This document shows positions 39,001-51,598 of a stretch of 64,000 bases of DNA, one piece after another. The DNA lies in NCBI GenBank assembly GCA_013398295.1, contig VZSF01001354.1, forward strand, positions 62,001 through 126,000, in the 5' to 3' direction. The notes under the pieces are model-generated. The model did not search any database, was not told the DNA's origin, and saw only the letters and a program-made list of their open reading frames with translations. This stretch comes from Chionis minor (lineage: Eukaryota > Chordata > Aves > Charadriiformes > Chionididae). The translations under genes and the position numbers were made by a program. The stretch's first letter is position 1, and each line of letters starts with the position of its first letter.

Positions 39001-41935
39001 ACTGCTAACAAAGTTTATTCAACATGTAAATAAAGCAGAGTTGAATATAGCATGAAAGGTATGAAGGAAACAAGCATTTAAGAAAGGCTCTTCTCTCCCA
39101 TTCCTCACCCTATGCTCAAAAAACAACAACAACAACAAAAAAACCCCCAAACAAACAGAAAAAAGAGACAATTCAGAGACAAGGATTTTTTTTTTTGCAC
39201 AAGTGCTGCATGCAAAATGTCATTGCAGAGAGCAAATTACTTCTTGGGACAACAGCGGGGCATTTTTTTCAGAAGTTTTTCCAGTCTCCCTGGATTATGC
39301 AGAGCTTCAGAACCACTGAGAGTCTGCTTTCCTGGTCAGACTGCCTGGGGGATACATGCCAAAAGAAGTCAGACACCTGGAGGCTTATAGCTGGGAATGG
39401 ATTTCAACCTGCAAACTAGCAGGATATTTATTTTTTAGCAAAACTATTTATTGAAGATATATCCTTTAAGTTTGAGATCAGGCACCATCAAACTTCTTCC
39501 CCAGCAGAAAAATAAACAAAACAAAAAATTCAGAAGTTCTTTTCTCCACAGGTCTATAGTTTCTATTAGTTGTTGGAGATACTCACTACTTCTCTGCGCT
39601 GTAGTCATACTGTATTACCAGAAATTTCCGTGAGAAGCTCCTATTGCCTTCTGAGAACAGGATTCCCAAGGAGACAGGGAATGAGAAAAGGGAAGAGCAA
39701 TTATCTGATATGATCACAGACTTCAGTATTAAGAACAGAAGGCTGGTTTTATTTTTCAGGAGATAAAAATACCTGCAACAGTGACTTACTCAGGCACTAC
39801 TTGTCTCCACTATCTCTCTAATTCCAACAGATACTAAATACATTTTTCCTGCTCTTAACATTTATTGTTGGAGAAGGGAACATTTGATTATAAAAGCTGT
39901 GGGTTGAAATGAATAAAGATAACACAATTCTGAAGGTGCCAGAAGTCTGAGGTACATCAGTGGGACTCCACATTTATTTTCTGATTTACGTATTCAACTA
40001 GGGTATTTCATCTCTTTTCAGCATTACCAAAATGAAGAGAGACAACTATCAGAAGGAAGACTGGGAGAGGTTCAGCCAATACGGGGGGCAAAAGAATGAT
40101 CAGCTGATGATTTTCACCTGATGTTTTTGTGACCCGTATATCTGCAGTCTTCCAGGAAATTTACAAGCAAGCCACCCAGTGGAGTGGGAAGGTACAGGTA
40201 ACCGCCTTTATTACATTATACAATGAAAGTGTGCAGCGTTTTGATATTGTTTGGACAACTTCCTTACTCTACCTATGAGAAATTTCAATCAAGGTGATTT
40301 CCTTCATAAATTTGATAGTAAGGACCCACTTACTTTCTTCCTACTCACTAGGGCTAGTTTAATTTCTGTTTTGTTTACCTCCTGTTGCCTTGCTGTGCAA
40401 CAACAAATCTGCCACTGTACTTCAACACCCGACACCAGTAAAAGATAGAAGTAGCATGTGTACACTGGATTTGATACAACCGCAAACCAGCGATGGGAAG
40501 CCAGCACAGAAGCACAAAGACCTAAGTCTGTGAATGCACATGGAGCTCCTTTCAGTTTTCTGCTTTTTGCACAGATGCGAAGGCTCATGCCTGTAGGATG
40601 CAGTTCTTCCTTCACACTGATCTGCACTGAAAAAATTGTTTAGAATTGCTTATAGCCCTCCCAGATTTTAAAACTGAGGTGCCTTGCTGTGGAAACCTTC
40701 ATCTTTTCTCGTAGTAGTCTGCATATACCTCCAGAATTAGGGTTTGAAATATACATGCCAGTATATAAGAACTCAGCATTTCAGGCTATTTCCTGCTCCA
40801 CGCCTTCAGAGGTATGAACATTAACGTGCCTTTTCTGGGCCTGGGCTTCTGCTGTGCTCGAAGCCTGCTTACTTTATGAGCACAGCTTTCCACTGCACTC
40901 TGAATGGTGTCTTTATTATCCCATACTATATTGCTTGCAGCCTACATAAGATGCAAGAATAGCTCAAATAGAAGGTATATTTTACTCTGGGATGCAGTCA
41001 TCATTATGGAGACTACACATGACATGTTAGGTTCATGGTTTCCAGCAGGAAATCAACCTGCATCATCCTTTTAGATTAAGGATTCAGAAAAGGTTTGAAA
41101 TCTTATGTTTAATTCAGAGAAGATTTAAAAAATAAAAAAAATTCCTTTCTTTTCTAAAGAAAGTATTCTTTAAAAAAAAAATTCGCACTAATAAATTAGA
41201 AGCAGTTCTCTTTCTAGCCCCACAAAAGAATAAAATTCCATCTTGGTTCTAAACACAGCTCACATTCACATAAGAGTAACTGCATTATCTCTTTCAAGGC
41301 AGGGTAAAATACTTGTCTAAACATCAGGCTTGACTGAGAAGATCTAGATGTGATTCTAGTGGCATCAAATTCATGATTAACAAAGGGGTTATGGCTGCAC
41401 TGCTAGGAAGACAGTGCCTTTATCTCTTGGACCCCCGGTGCTGGATCAGAAGATGCTGCAGCCGTGTAGTACACAGCCATGCTGTGGTACAAACCAACTT
41501 GGGTAGGTCATGTTCTCACAGAAAGATCAATTTTCCATAAGCAGGCTTCAGGCTAGTTTTATGCTGGCTAATGAAAGACAGACAAGATTTTGTCTCTTGT
41601 TTCTTTACCACATCCTTTGGCAAGTTCTACAGAAGTGTCCTCGCATGCTGTGCCTGATTCAGGTCAGATTTTTATCACTGAGTGGCTTGGTACGGTGCTG
41701 ATTCAGTTTTACGATACTGAAAGCTGCAGCCAAAAACAACAAAGAGGTTTATAAGACCACAGGCCTTACACTTTTGAATAAATTCTCTTCCATGTGTAGC
41801 ACGTCAAAAGCTACTGGGACATAAACAATTCCATCATCTTCATTAGATATCTCTCTACGGGTTTTTGTTTTTGTAACTGTACCAGTTTTTTTCTCTTGGG
41901 TCTTCTGCATTAATGTTAGTTAACACAAGACTGTA
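36091..41935. other. Intergenic, no gene seen
   Basis: AT-rich sequence with A/C-rich simple repeats at 39119-39165. Open frames of up to 128 codons (37282-37668 plus) lack recognisable domains. Nothing else is supported. Confidence 0.5.
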
Positions 41936-41989
41936 TTATTTATACTTACAGGAAAGTGGCAACAGCTCCATGTCCTGACATTTTTTAAA

Positions 41990-42440
41990 GTCGGTATCTG
42001 TCAGGCACTCAGCGTACCAACAGGCTCGGGTGGTTTCCCCCTGCGCCACAAGTGTTCGGCTGCCAGCATTCAAGGTCAGCTCTGCCAAGGGGCAGCCTTG
42101 GGTGAAACTGCTCAAGAAAACAGCTCCATCGTGAGAAAGAGCTGGGAGGTGCCTCACCGACCTCCTCTCCCTCCCTGGCTTGAGCACTGCACCTCAGCCC
42201 TTGCCCCTCACTGTCTCTGCGGACTTGGTTTCTTGGCCGACCTTGGACCTGCCTCATCAGCGGGCCTGGCGTGGCGGTCACAGATCCCTGGTGAGTGTCC
42301 CACTTGTCGGGCTGCGGTGGGTCTGTGCCCCCGTTGATGCGGGCATCGTCCTGCTGGCCTCCCTCCCCACCCCAGCCCCTGCAGAGTGTTTGCTCCCTGA
42401 CAACAGGGACTTGTCAATCTCCTTTTCTACCCCAGGGCTA
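41990..42440 (+). repeat. Unnamed GC-rich dispersed repeat, copy B
   Basis: This is the second copy of the GC-rich repeat described at 35.6 kb, in the same orientation and moderately diverged. The shared core lies around 42129-42185. CpGs are more frequent than in the flanks (about 12 in 42121-42360). A GTGAGT donor-like site occurs at 42291. Several overlapping open frames on both strands are by-products of the base composition. Ends are approximate and the family is unknown. Confidence 0.5.
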
Positions 42441-43076
42441 ACCGGTGCTTCTGATTTCATTTCAGCTATTTTCAGCTTTTACAGTGCGTCCTTCTGTTGC
42501 CCTTTTTAATCTCCGTTCCAGGAGTCTTAGGGGAGGTTGTCTTTTTTTATTAGTTCTCAGTAAATTAGCATTTTGCACTACTTACAACAGTAGTAGTAGA
42601 CTTTGTCAGAAGACTATTTCTTCTTAGGGACATAAAATAACATAATATACTTGCATGAAAACTTTCCCCCCTCTAATTGGGCAATGACAGTCATCTAGAG
42701 ACAAGCAAAATCACATGCTTCCCAGTTAATTTTGTTCATAGTGGACACTGGATTCCTGGCTTTCTCCTGCACCACACTGAATGATTTATGACAGTTTTTA
42801 ACCTCACTAATGACAATTTGCCTTTCGATGTTATGGCTTTTAGCTTATCTTAAATTCAGATGTCATAAAGGCAAATATCAGTCTCAAGTATATGATGTAT
42901 CTCTGTTTTTCCAATGCTGCAGCCTGGCGAAGAGCACCATTCAAATCCCACAGCACATTTCAGTGTGAGGTAGCTCTCTTCAGTTATGGGTGCTTATTTA
43001 GTGCTTCTAGTAATTTTCTCACAATGCTTAAATATTTTTTTGTTGTTTTCTGATGTTTCATCATCACCTGCTACAG

Positions 43077-43238
43077 GGTTGCTACTTATTCCGTGGCAAC
43101 AAAGTCACCACTACCATTGATCTTATCCTCTATGGCCTCTTGAGTGGCCTCAAGACTGGACAGTACTTGAAGAAAGAGCTAGAGGCTGCAAAAAGTGTTA
43201 CTACCTGGCTTTTCCAAAAGAATTCAGCACAGAATTGA
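43077..43238 (+). CDS. Candidate terminal exon of an unidentified gene
   Basis: An open segment of 53 codons plus TGA lies directly behind a good splice acceptor: a T-rich tract followed by CTACAG at 43071-43076. The codons look genuinely coding, rich in GGC, ACC, CTC, AAG and CAG. The peptide begins GCYLFRGNKVTTTIDLILYG and later has GQYLKKELEAAKSVTTWLFQ. The spacing of YL.GNK.T..DL.LYGL, then a helix ending in a TWL motif, loosely recalls the C-terminal GST-like fold of small aminoacyl-tRNA-synthetase-complex proteins such as EEF1E1. That is a weak resemblance, not an identification. An ATG lies in frame at 43053, so a stand-alone 61-codon frame also exists. No partner exon was found upstream. 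Confidence 0.3.
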   Translation, partial: GCYLFRGNKVTTTIDLILYGLLSGLKTGQYLKKELEAAKSVTTWLFQKNSAQN

Positions 43239-45849
43239 TTACAGCTCTATGATTTCTGTGCTGCTTTACATTGCACTGAACAACTCAATTATGTAAATTC
43301 TTCTCTTCAATGCTTTTATGAACCAGCTTTTATTTTTTGTTTATGCAATAAGTTATTAGAATTATTGTATAATTATACTGTGCACTATTTTGTGAGAAAT
43401 GGCTATGATACAGTAGCATTTCAATACTGCAATGAGCATGGAGTGAAGAGAATTACCTTTCCTATCACTCCCTTCAGGAAGGAGGGAGACTAGGTGAATG
43501 ACGCAGGAGAACTCTCCAGAGCAAAAGGTATTCTTCCTTTTTCTGTCATTTCGTTTGTACCACAATATTATTTTAATCCACATGGGAGCTGAAGTTCTTT
43601 TAAGCTCACCATAAAGACTAAGAGTAAGAAACAGCAGCACTGAAATTTAGGACGCAGCACTTAAGTGCTGCAATTGCATAGTTCATCCTCACTTATGGCC
43701 CAACAGTCATACAGGGATTGTAGGAAGATCTGAGAAATCTCATCTTGACATTTGCCAGTAACAATAAAACAAACGTATCAGAAATATGCCAGCACCCAAG
43801 ATGAAAATATAATCCTTCTTCCATTTACATCTTCAAAGGTGCAAAGGAAGTACAAAAGGAGCTAAGTGGTCCCATAGACCAGGTCACCTATTCGATACGT
43901 ATAATGATGCCTTCTCAACACCTACTCTTGTAAGCTTCATGGTCTTCAACTCTCATTCAGATCTTCCCTTGAGCGAGCTGGCTTTCCGTCCCTGAGTTAA
44001 GGTCTTGAAAACTGCTCCCATGTGTTCCTTCTAGGCCTTGGCCATCCCTTTACATTGGACACTTGCCTGATGGGACTTATATACTGGCCATAAACTGCAG
44101 CCAGCTGGAGATGACAGTTCCTCAAGATGCAGCTGATTCCAAGTCACTTTTCTCTTTGCTGACCTTCTCTTTTACCCCATAAACCAACTCATCCCTGACA
44201 TTTTCTAGCCAAATGACAGACTAACTTAAATTTTACTTCACTTTAAATTTGCTGTTTTGGAAGGGCATGTGTGATGAAAAGTGTTTTTTTCCCCTGCGCT
44301 GCTACTTCATCTGGTTGAACTGATTACTTTAAGGCCATACTTCTGTATCTGGACCCACTTTTATTCATACGTGATTTTTCCCATGACATCTAAACCACTG
44401 GTCTGCATCATAGACTTCACAAGGCTCAGAAGAAAAGTTGTCTTGCAGTTCATGGTGCTCACCTGGATTCTAGCAGGATTGGAGGCTATCACAGCTCTTA
44501 TAGTCCTTTCCCTCAGGTGTAAAGATTCCAACTTTTTCTTGATGACATGATTCAAAATTTCACTTTGAGGGCTGCAGATAGGCCAGACTGGTGACCTCAG
44601 TCATGGTGCATAGTTTCCCCTCATAAGCCTGTACTTCCTTTCCTCATTAATCTAGCTTTAAGCATGATTTCAGCCCCTAAAACCATCACAAGGTCCCATT
44701 GCAGAACTCTTACTTTGTCCCTTAAGACATCAGCTCAAATCCTGATCTTATTCCTAATCTTATTTTATAGTTTTGCTATCAAGAACTTGTGTTGTTTTCT
44801 TCCTACCTGGAACTCTGGAGCTGGATTGACGCAGACTCTGTCTTAAGTGATTTGTAGAACAGCACCGAAGAGAAACAGATCACCAATGCAATAAAAAATA
44901 CAAATTGTTGGTATTACTGTAGGAGGAGATTTCTTTAAAGCTTTGCGTAAATTGATAAGCAAAAGGAAATGCTCATGAATATCCCTGAAGATCTGCAGGA
45001 TACTTACCATAAAAAGAAGGTGAAATCCTAAAAGCACACAAACATCTACAAAAAGGGAAACGCACAAAAATTACTGAGCCAGGAGGTCTTCACCATATAG
45101 AAACCATGAGTACAAAGGAGGATGGGGCATTACAAAGCAGCTTTTTTTTAAAAACAAACAAACAAACAATAGGGTGTTCATCCTCACATAAAGATTACTG
45201 GAAGTTCTAGAGACATGTGATGAATGAAGAACATGTTCAGATACTTATCTGAATTCCTTTTAAATGTGTTAGTCAAATCATATACCTGTAGAAGCTGGGA
45301 CAACAGAACTGCTACTCTTCTGGAAGACTTAACAAACTGAAACCAAAGTAAGAAGGGAAGAAGAAGAAGAAATGCTATAAATTGAAAAGAGTACGGGCAT
45401 GAAATTATTTTTCTTGCTACCCAGAGAAAGAACTCTTTTCTCAATAAGGTGCAAGGAAGAAGGTGTTGAAAAGTCAGGAGAACCTTAGCAGTGAAACAGT
45501 TAAAAGATTTATTGTGGCAGCAATGGTAAATTGCAAATGTATCCACCTGCAAGGCCTTAAGGTATTATAAAAGGAGCAGCACAGTTTTTGTTTCCATACG
45601 GAGGAAAAGGAAATCACGAATTCTGTCTAAGCACCTTTACTGTGGTCATATGTGAAATAAAGCATTTACCTCTAGAATGCTCCCTTATAGGAAAATAGAG
45701 GCAAACTGGAGAAAATAAGAAAAAAACCCCCACTATACTGCCTACACACAAACAAAATCAGTAATGTAAAAGCACAGGTTTAGCAAGAACTTCAAGGAAA
45801 ATTTGATCTAACAGAAACATAAGAAAAAACTGCTAGTCCAGAAATATGT
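43239..45849. other. Intergenic, no gene seen
   Basis: Short frames only (up to 122 codons at 45184-45552, minus). A run of AAAC units lies at 45150-45168. There is no recognisable repeat family or RNA gene. Confidence 0.5.
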
Positions 45850-46716
45850 ATGTCTGACAATATAGATATAAGGGGCAGGGGGGAGGGAGGCAGGCGTGGG
45901 CAGGGTGGGCAGGAGGGCAGGGTGGGAACCAGCCATATAGTTAAAAAAGCACATTCCTCTACCCCTTTTTTCACCCTCTCCTCTACGGAGTCTTCTTGTA
46001 ACAAAACTGAGAAGCACCCCAGGTTTCAGGTCTGCACTATCATCTCCGTGGCAGCTGCGGTGGCAAAGAGCACAGGACCGGGCCTTCAGACAGGGCGACA
46101 GAAAGGAGGAAACACACAAGCTTTGTCTCTGTTGTCCCACAGGTTAGGTCACATGTCCAGCCCCGAGTCATCTGTTCCTCTGCTCGCTCCTCCTCCATAT
46201 CCTCTCTTATTTGTGCAAGCTGCTCCTTCTCTTAAGTCCAGCTGCTATCTGCACGTTCCTCAGCATTTTGATTTTCTTCACTCTTTGCACATTGCAGGTA
46301 GAGTCCTATGTATCAAACATCCATACTTGGCTAAGACCTTCCATCTCCTTCTCCTGCTTCCCTTGTTTGCTAGAAATGCTCACACTGTCCACAGAACAGC
46401 CTGCTGCTCCCTGTCCCTTCGCGACAGTTGTATGCAACATGAGCGCAGCTCACAGGCTGCCCCTCCAGTCAGGTCTGAGACGGAGCTGAGGAGCAAGATG
46501 AGCATCCAGCTGCTTGGAGTAAGGAACCTGTGGAAATGCACGTGCAGATACCTCACGGGAGGTCTGAGAGCTGCAGAGAGGCTCCAAGATTCAGGATGCA
46601 GCAGGGTCCTGTGCTGCTCTAAGGCTCCAGCATTTATGAAAGGATGGGCCAAACCACAGACCACGTCACTCACTACTTTGACTCTTCCTCAGGACACACA
46701 TTGTTACTCTTACTAA
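45850..46716 (+). CDS. Long open reading frame of doubtful coding status
   Basis: This is the longest open frame in the window, 288 codons from ATG to TAA. Its first ~26 codons come from a G-rich low-complexity tract (45871-45928) and read as Gly/Arg repeats. The rest is rich in Leu, Ser, Pro and His, with no transmembrane pattern, zinc-finger spacing or family motif that I recognise. No convincing promoter or splice sites accompany it. The locally elevated G+C lowers stop frequency, so a chance frame is the leading explanation. An unannotated lineage-specific gene or an lncRNA region cannot be excluded. Confidence 0.12.
   Translation: MSDNIDIRGRGEGGRRGQGGQEGRVGTSHIVKKAHSSTPFFTLSSTESSCNKTEKHPRFQVCTIISVAAAVAKSTGPGLQTGRQKGGNTQALSLLSHRLGHMSSPESSVPLLAPPPYPLLFVQAAPSLKSSCYLHVPQHFDFLHSLHIAGRVLCIKHPYLAKTFHLLLLLPLFARNAHTVHRTACCSLSLRDSCMQHERSSQAAPPVRSETELRSKMSIQLLGVRNLWKCTCRYLTGGLRAAERLQDSGCSRVLCCSKAPAFMKGWAKPQTTSLTTLTLPQDTHCYSY
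45871..45928 (+). repeat. G-rich low-complexity tract, strong G-quadruplex potential
   Basis: More than eight runs of three or more G on the plus strand are separated by short loops within 58 nt. It forms the start of the 45850 open frame. Confidence 0.7.
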
Positions 46717-48611
46717 TTTTGAGAAGTTGATTAGACTGCAGCTGACTTCTAGCGTAAGGTGTTCTATGTAAAAATCAGCATGCTTTTGGGCATCTTTGCC
46801 AGGGGGGGAGTTTCCCTTGTTTCTTTGTACAATGAAGCACTGGGTCACAAGAGTGACAAGAGACATAGTGCATATCACCAGTCATACAGCAGTAAAACAG
46901 GAATGTGCGATCCTGTGCTTGGGGATTTAAAATTAGGTTGTACAGAGCACTACTTACACACTATGAAAATAAACCTTTGTACTGTCAGGGTAATAAACTA
47001 AATGACCTCTAAAATCTTTCTTCTGAGGTTGCTGGGATCTTTTGATCTTTTTTCAAGTACTTACTCCTTGGTGTGCTCAACGGGCCATACAATAAACTAG
47101 AAAAATATGAATAGGCTTAGCAAACCTATTACTACACAACCAGTATCCTGTTGCTGTTTTGATGTGCTTCATGTCACCAGGGAATTAAAAGAATCCTTAA
47201 TATAGGAGGAAGTCATTAGAGGAAAATCTGAAGGTCATTATCTTTTATGTTCTAAGTTTCATAACAAAATACCCGGACAACCAATAATTTTGTTAAAAAC
47301 TAACATCCTGATGCAAATAAGTGAAACTGAAGCTTTAGCTTTGTGTGATGGAAAGGGAATAAATACTTCATGAAGCATTAAGCACTGGTTGAAGTCATAC
47401 CCTCAACAGTTTTAAAGGAGGGACCCAAGAGGGAGGTTGCTACCCTAGGAGTCAATGGGTGAGCTCGCACCAGCCTCAGCAAGACTGAACTTTCACCCTC
47501 CTGGGTAGCACAGCAAGACTTGCCTAGCAAGCCTGGCACTAAAACAGATATTCTACATGCATTTTCCAGGGCAGACTAGCTGCTACTAAGAACCTCACAG
47601 CGTTATGTTTCTGAGGTGTTTTCTACTGGGAAAATGATTACACCACTTCCGTACTGGAAACCTCTGTGCCAGTTAGGAGCATTTTAACAATATGCCATTA
47701 ATGCTTATCTTTTTATTTGATAGAAGCTCACAACATAGCTTCTTAATTTTCTTTTCCAGCATGACATATCTATAACTGTTTTTTGAAAGAAACTCACAAA
47801 ACCTTGTGTTTACTACATTTAAGAACGATTTCCAGTACGCAGCCACAGTTACTGGCATATTACTTGTCAGTCAAAGGAAAGCATGAACTTCACCCCCCGC
47901 CAGCCATGCTCTGTCTCCTTGGTGAGCTCCATTATCACAGCAGGCCGCGGGGTGCGGGCTGGTGTGGGAACTCCCTGCGGCACTGCAGAGTGGAACATGG
48001 CAACTTGGACCACACGGCCTGCGCCCGCAGTCACGATGCCTCAAGATTTCCAGATGACTGTCTACACAGGGACTCACCCAGTCTTCTCTGCGTGTGAACA
48101 AGAAACCCACAGACCTCCAACTCATACACAGATTGTACAAGATACCTGTTGTAAAGAATGAGTGATAGACTTCTAGATACTCGAAAGACTATCACAAGCT
48201 TCCTGTAGTCAAAAGATACCAGATTGACTTAATTCATTAGAATGACAGACGGCCAACACACACGTAAGAAAGAAAAGCTTAAATATGTGCTGAAGACAGG
48301 AAGGGATAGAGATGGAAAAACAGGCTTTTGTATTTTTATTTAAAACACTGGGCAGTCATGCATTTCACTGAGTAGTTCTATTGCTCCTTTTAAATCAAGT
48401 TCAACTCTTCTGATATGAACTGATATTTAAATTGACCATTCAGTCATTTTATTTTGGTTTTTTGTATTTTTAATACTCCCTTAAAGTTCCACTAAAATAC
48501 AACCAGTGTAAGGATTTAAAAGGATGTCAACTGACAGGATTTAGATCCTCTGAACAAGAATTCAAACAGATCTTGACAAGCAAGACCTCACCCCTTAGCA
48601 GAGCAAGTAAG
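46717..48611. other. Intergenic, no gene seen
   Basis: Mostly AT-rich, with a small GC- and CpG-enriched spot at about 47935-48040 (around eight CpGs in 110 bases). Overlapping frames there (47783-48161) have no recognisable product. Confidence 0.5.
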
Positions 48612-49430
48612 ATTCGAGAGAGACCTCAACAGGCTGGAGAAATGGGCCAACAGCAAGCTCATGCAGTTCAACAAGGAGAAGTTCAAAGTCCTGCAGCTGG
48701 GGAGGAACAACCCCGGACATCAGGACGTGCTCAGGGTCACACAGCTGGAAAACAGCTTGGCAGAACCTGGGGGTCCTGGTGGACACCAAGTTGAACATGG
48801 GCCAGCAATGTGCCCTTGCTGCAAAGAAGGCAAATGGTATTCTGGACTGCATTAGAAGGAGTGTTGCCAGCAGGCCAGGGAAGGTGATCCTTCCCCTCTA
48901 CTCAGTACTGGTGAGGCCACACCTCGAGTGCTGGGTCCAGCACGGGGCTCCCCTGTATGACAAAGACACGGACATACTGGAGACAGTCCAGCAAAGGGCC
49001 TCCAAGGTGATGAAGGGCCTGTAGTTTCTCTCCTACAAGGAAAAACTGAGACAGCTGGGATTGGTCAGCCTGGAGGAGAGAAGGCTCAGGAGGATCTCAT
49101 CAATGTGTATAAATACCTGCAGAGGGGTGCAAAGAGGATGGAGCCAGATTATTTTCAGTGGCACCCAGTGACAGGACCAGAGGCAATGGGCTCACACTGG
49201 AACACAGGATGTTCTCTCTGAACATCAGGAAACATGTTTTCCTGTGAGGGTGACTAAGCGGTGTCACAGGTTTCCCAGGGAGGCTGAGAATTTTCCATCC
49301 TTGGAGATGTTCTAAAGCTATCTGGAGATGGTCCTGAGCCACTGGCTCTAAGTGGCACTGCTTAAGCAGGGGTCTGGACCAGACGACCTCCAGAGGTCTC
49401 TTCCAACCTCAACTATTCTTTGATTCCTAA
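48612..49430 (+). mobile_element. CR1 LINE fragment with 3' end
   Basis: This 5'-truncated CR1 copy retains the end of ORF2 and the 3' UTR. Translation gives [20 protein letters not shown], then after a frameshift near 48775 [20 protein letters not shown] and [20 protein letters not shown], typical of the post-RT region of CR1 ORF2. A stop follows at 49022-49024. The 3' UTR runs to TATTCTTTGATTCC, a degenerate form of the ATTCTATGA terminal repeat of CR1. It overlaps in family position with the end of the 22744 copy and continues where that one breaks off. It is inactive. Confidence 0.95.
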
Positions 49431-51598
49431 GACATTTGCAGTGCTAGCCTTTGCAGAGAATTATGACGGAAATTAATCTTTTTGGGGTTTTTTTTGTGCT
49501 GAGGTTTTTGCAAGTCTAGATACCATTTAAAAATACTTAAAGATCTTAGTATGCAAATAGCCACAATAAACTGGACAAACATTAAATAGACTAAACAGTT
49601 AAAAAACCAAATCAGGCACTAGTTCAGAAAGTTTTATCTCCAAAATCATCATTTTTGTTGCATGACTACTGAACAGCAGTGAAGAAATAGTTTCATGTTT
49701 ATAACATCTTGTGTTTACAGATTCCTACTTTTTATGTTACACTTTGGAAGTGAGCGAGAAACAGTAAATAGGCAGTCTAAACATAAGGTTCATGAAGGTC
49801 TATACTGAAAAAAATGAAAGAAAAATGAGAATTTTTTTAAAAGAGGTCTTGCTGAGGAGAAACAAAGTCTCCTTAAAAGCAGAGTTTCTACACTTAAGAA
49901 GTAATGCAGACTTGTCATAGAGAAGTTTCAAGGTAGGCTGTGTTCTCTTTTAGGTCAGAGAGAGATGTTTTACAAAAATCTTCACTTATACTTGTATTTA
50001 TTGAGTAAACCATAACCTCCTGCTCAGAGAAGAGATTAATAAATTAGTTATTTTCCATCTCCTAAATTCAAAGTAACATTAAAATAAATGGCATCTGTTC
50101 TCTACTGCTTTGTTTTCAGGAATTATGACTGTAAATCAAGTTCCCATCTGTCAGAATTTTGCTTCTTAGGACACAAACAATAATGCAATATATCAAGAGA
50201 ACAATATTATAAAGCTATGTTAAACTCATAATAAAAGTCTTTCACCCACCTGAAAAAAAAAAAAAATTAAAAAAAAAATATTCCTGACTGCCTCAGGAGT
50301 AACTGGCTCAGACACTGACAAGCTGTGGAGGTTAGTCATGTTTAACCAGCTGGCTGTAGTACATCCATTAACCACAGCTGCTAGAAGTTAAGAAGTATTT
50401 TAAATAGAGATAACCCAGATAAGCTTCTGGAACTCAAGTTTCATCCTTTCAATGAGAAAAGGAAAATGCCTGGGTTTGGACATCATCATTATAGGGGCCC
50501 AGAAGTAAAATAACAGAAGTGTATGACACCAGGTCTTCATCCAGAAGACTTTACTGTGCTACAGTGCTGTACTGAATGACTTTATATCTCCAGCTGTAAA
50601 AATATGCTTCGCACCTATAGTGGTAAAATAAAGGGCATTAATTATAATTTTTAGCCATTCACACAAACAGAAGTGTATTTATACTTTGATAGGATTCTAG
50701 ATATTCGTGCATTGCTGAAAATTGCTGTTGCTGACAAACCCTTGCCTTTGCCCCTAGTTTTGCTTCATGGATCTGGGAAGGAGGATGGGATGAGGAATAA
50801 AGCAATGCCTAGTCTCCATGCTTAATTAGAGCACCCTCAGCATTTTTTTCACTCATATGCAGTTGTATCTTGGCCCTTCCAGCCTCTTGTGGCTGCAAAA
50901 GATTACTAGAATCCATAGGTGCTTGATGGCCACCCCTTTTATCAAGGAATATGCTTAAGACAGTGGCTGGGGGAGGGAGATACCTTTCTATATATACGTC
51001 AGATAAACTGGGAGAATTTATTGACACCTTATTCATCAGAGCAGAGTACAGCAGGTGATATGTTTTTCTGGTGACATTATAGATATACAAAGTGTACAAG
51101 CGTCCATGTAGAAGCTGGTAAGAACTTCATATCTGAATTCACTGAAAAATAATCACTGATCTGATACTGAAGTAAATTCCCAGACTGAACTATATACACG
51201 CTGGAACTGAAATCAAATTGCACATTTTGGGCTCAGAATTAATTGCTAAAATAACTTTTAGAACACTTCTAACCAATAATTCATTGTAATTAAATAAAGG
51301 CCTTGAGATTAATCTTACTACTGCACATTCAGTAAATTTAAAAAGCAGTATTGTGGATGATAGTCATGAAGTTAAACTCAGTTTTAAAGAAATGAATGAC
51401 TGTCCAAAAGTGCTATCTTCATAATAAAAACTTTCTTTAAAAATCAGCTGACTGTTTAAAAATATTTAATGCAGGAAAAGCACTACTATCCTTCATTTAT
51501 CATTGAGAGGGGAGGAGAAATAAAGGATGAGCCAGACAGTCACAAAGATTTTCTTTTCAAAGACTTCCGTTTTATATTATTCAAATATATATTTTCAC
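49431..51598. other. Intergenic; A-rich tract and one minus-strand frame
   Basis: AT-rich sequence with a poly-A/TTAA tract at 50253-50280. A 96-codon minus-strand frame at 50809-51099 follows an acceptor-like TTCTTACCAG at about 51113-51122. It reads LYTLYIYNVTRKTYHLLYSA at its start and ends in a stop at 50809-50811. I do not recognise it. It may relate to the minus-strand exon-like block just upstream. Confidence 0.35.

Noticed and set aside
40021..40082. Acceptor-like TCTCTTTTCAG followed by a short open segment as an exon
   Set aside because: The frame is short and no adequate donor follows; GAGAG/GTTCAG is weak.
48573..48852. Open frames on both strands at the start of the second CR1
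   Set aside because: They are off-frame readings of CR1 ORF2. The true CR1 frame is shifted near 48775.
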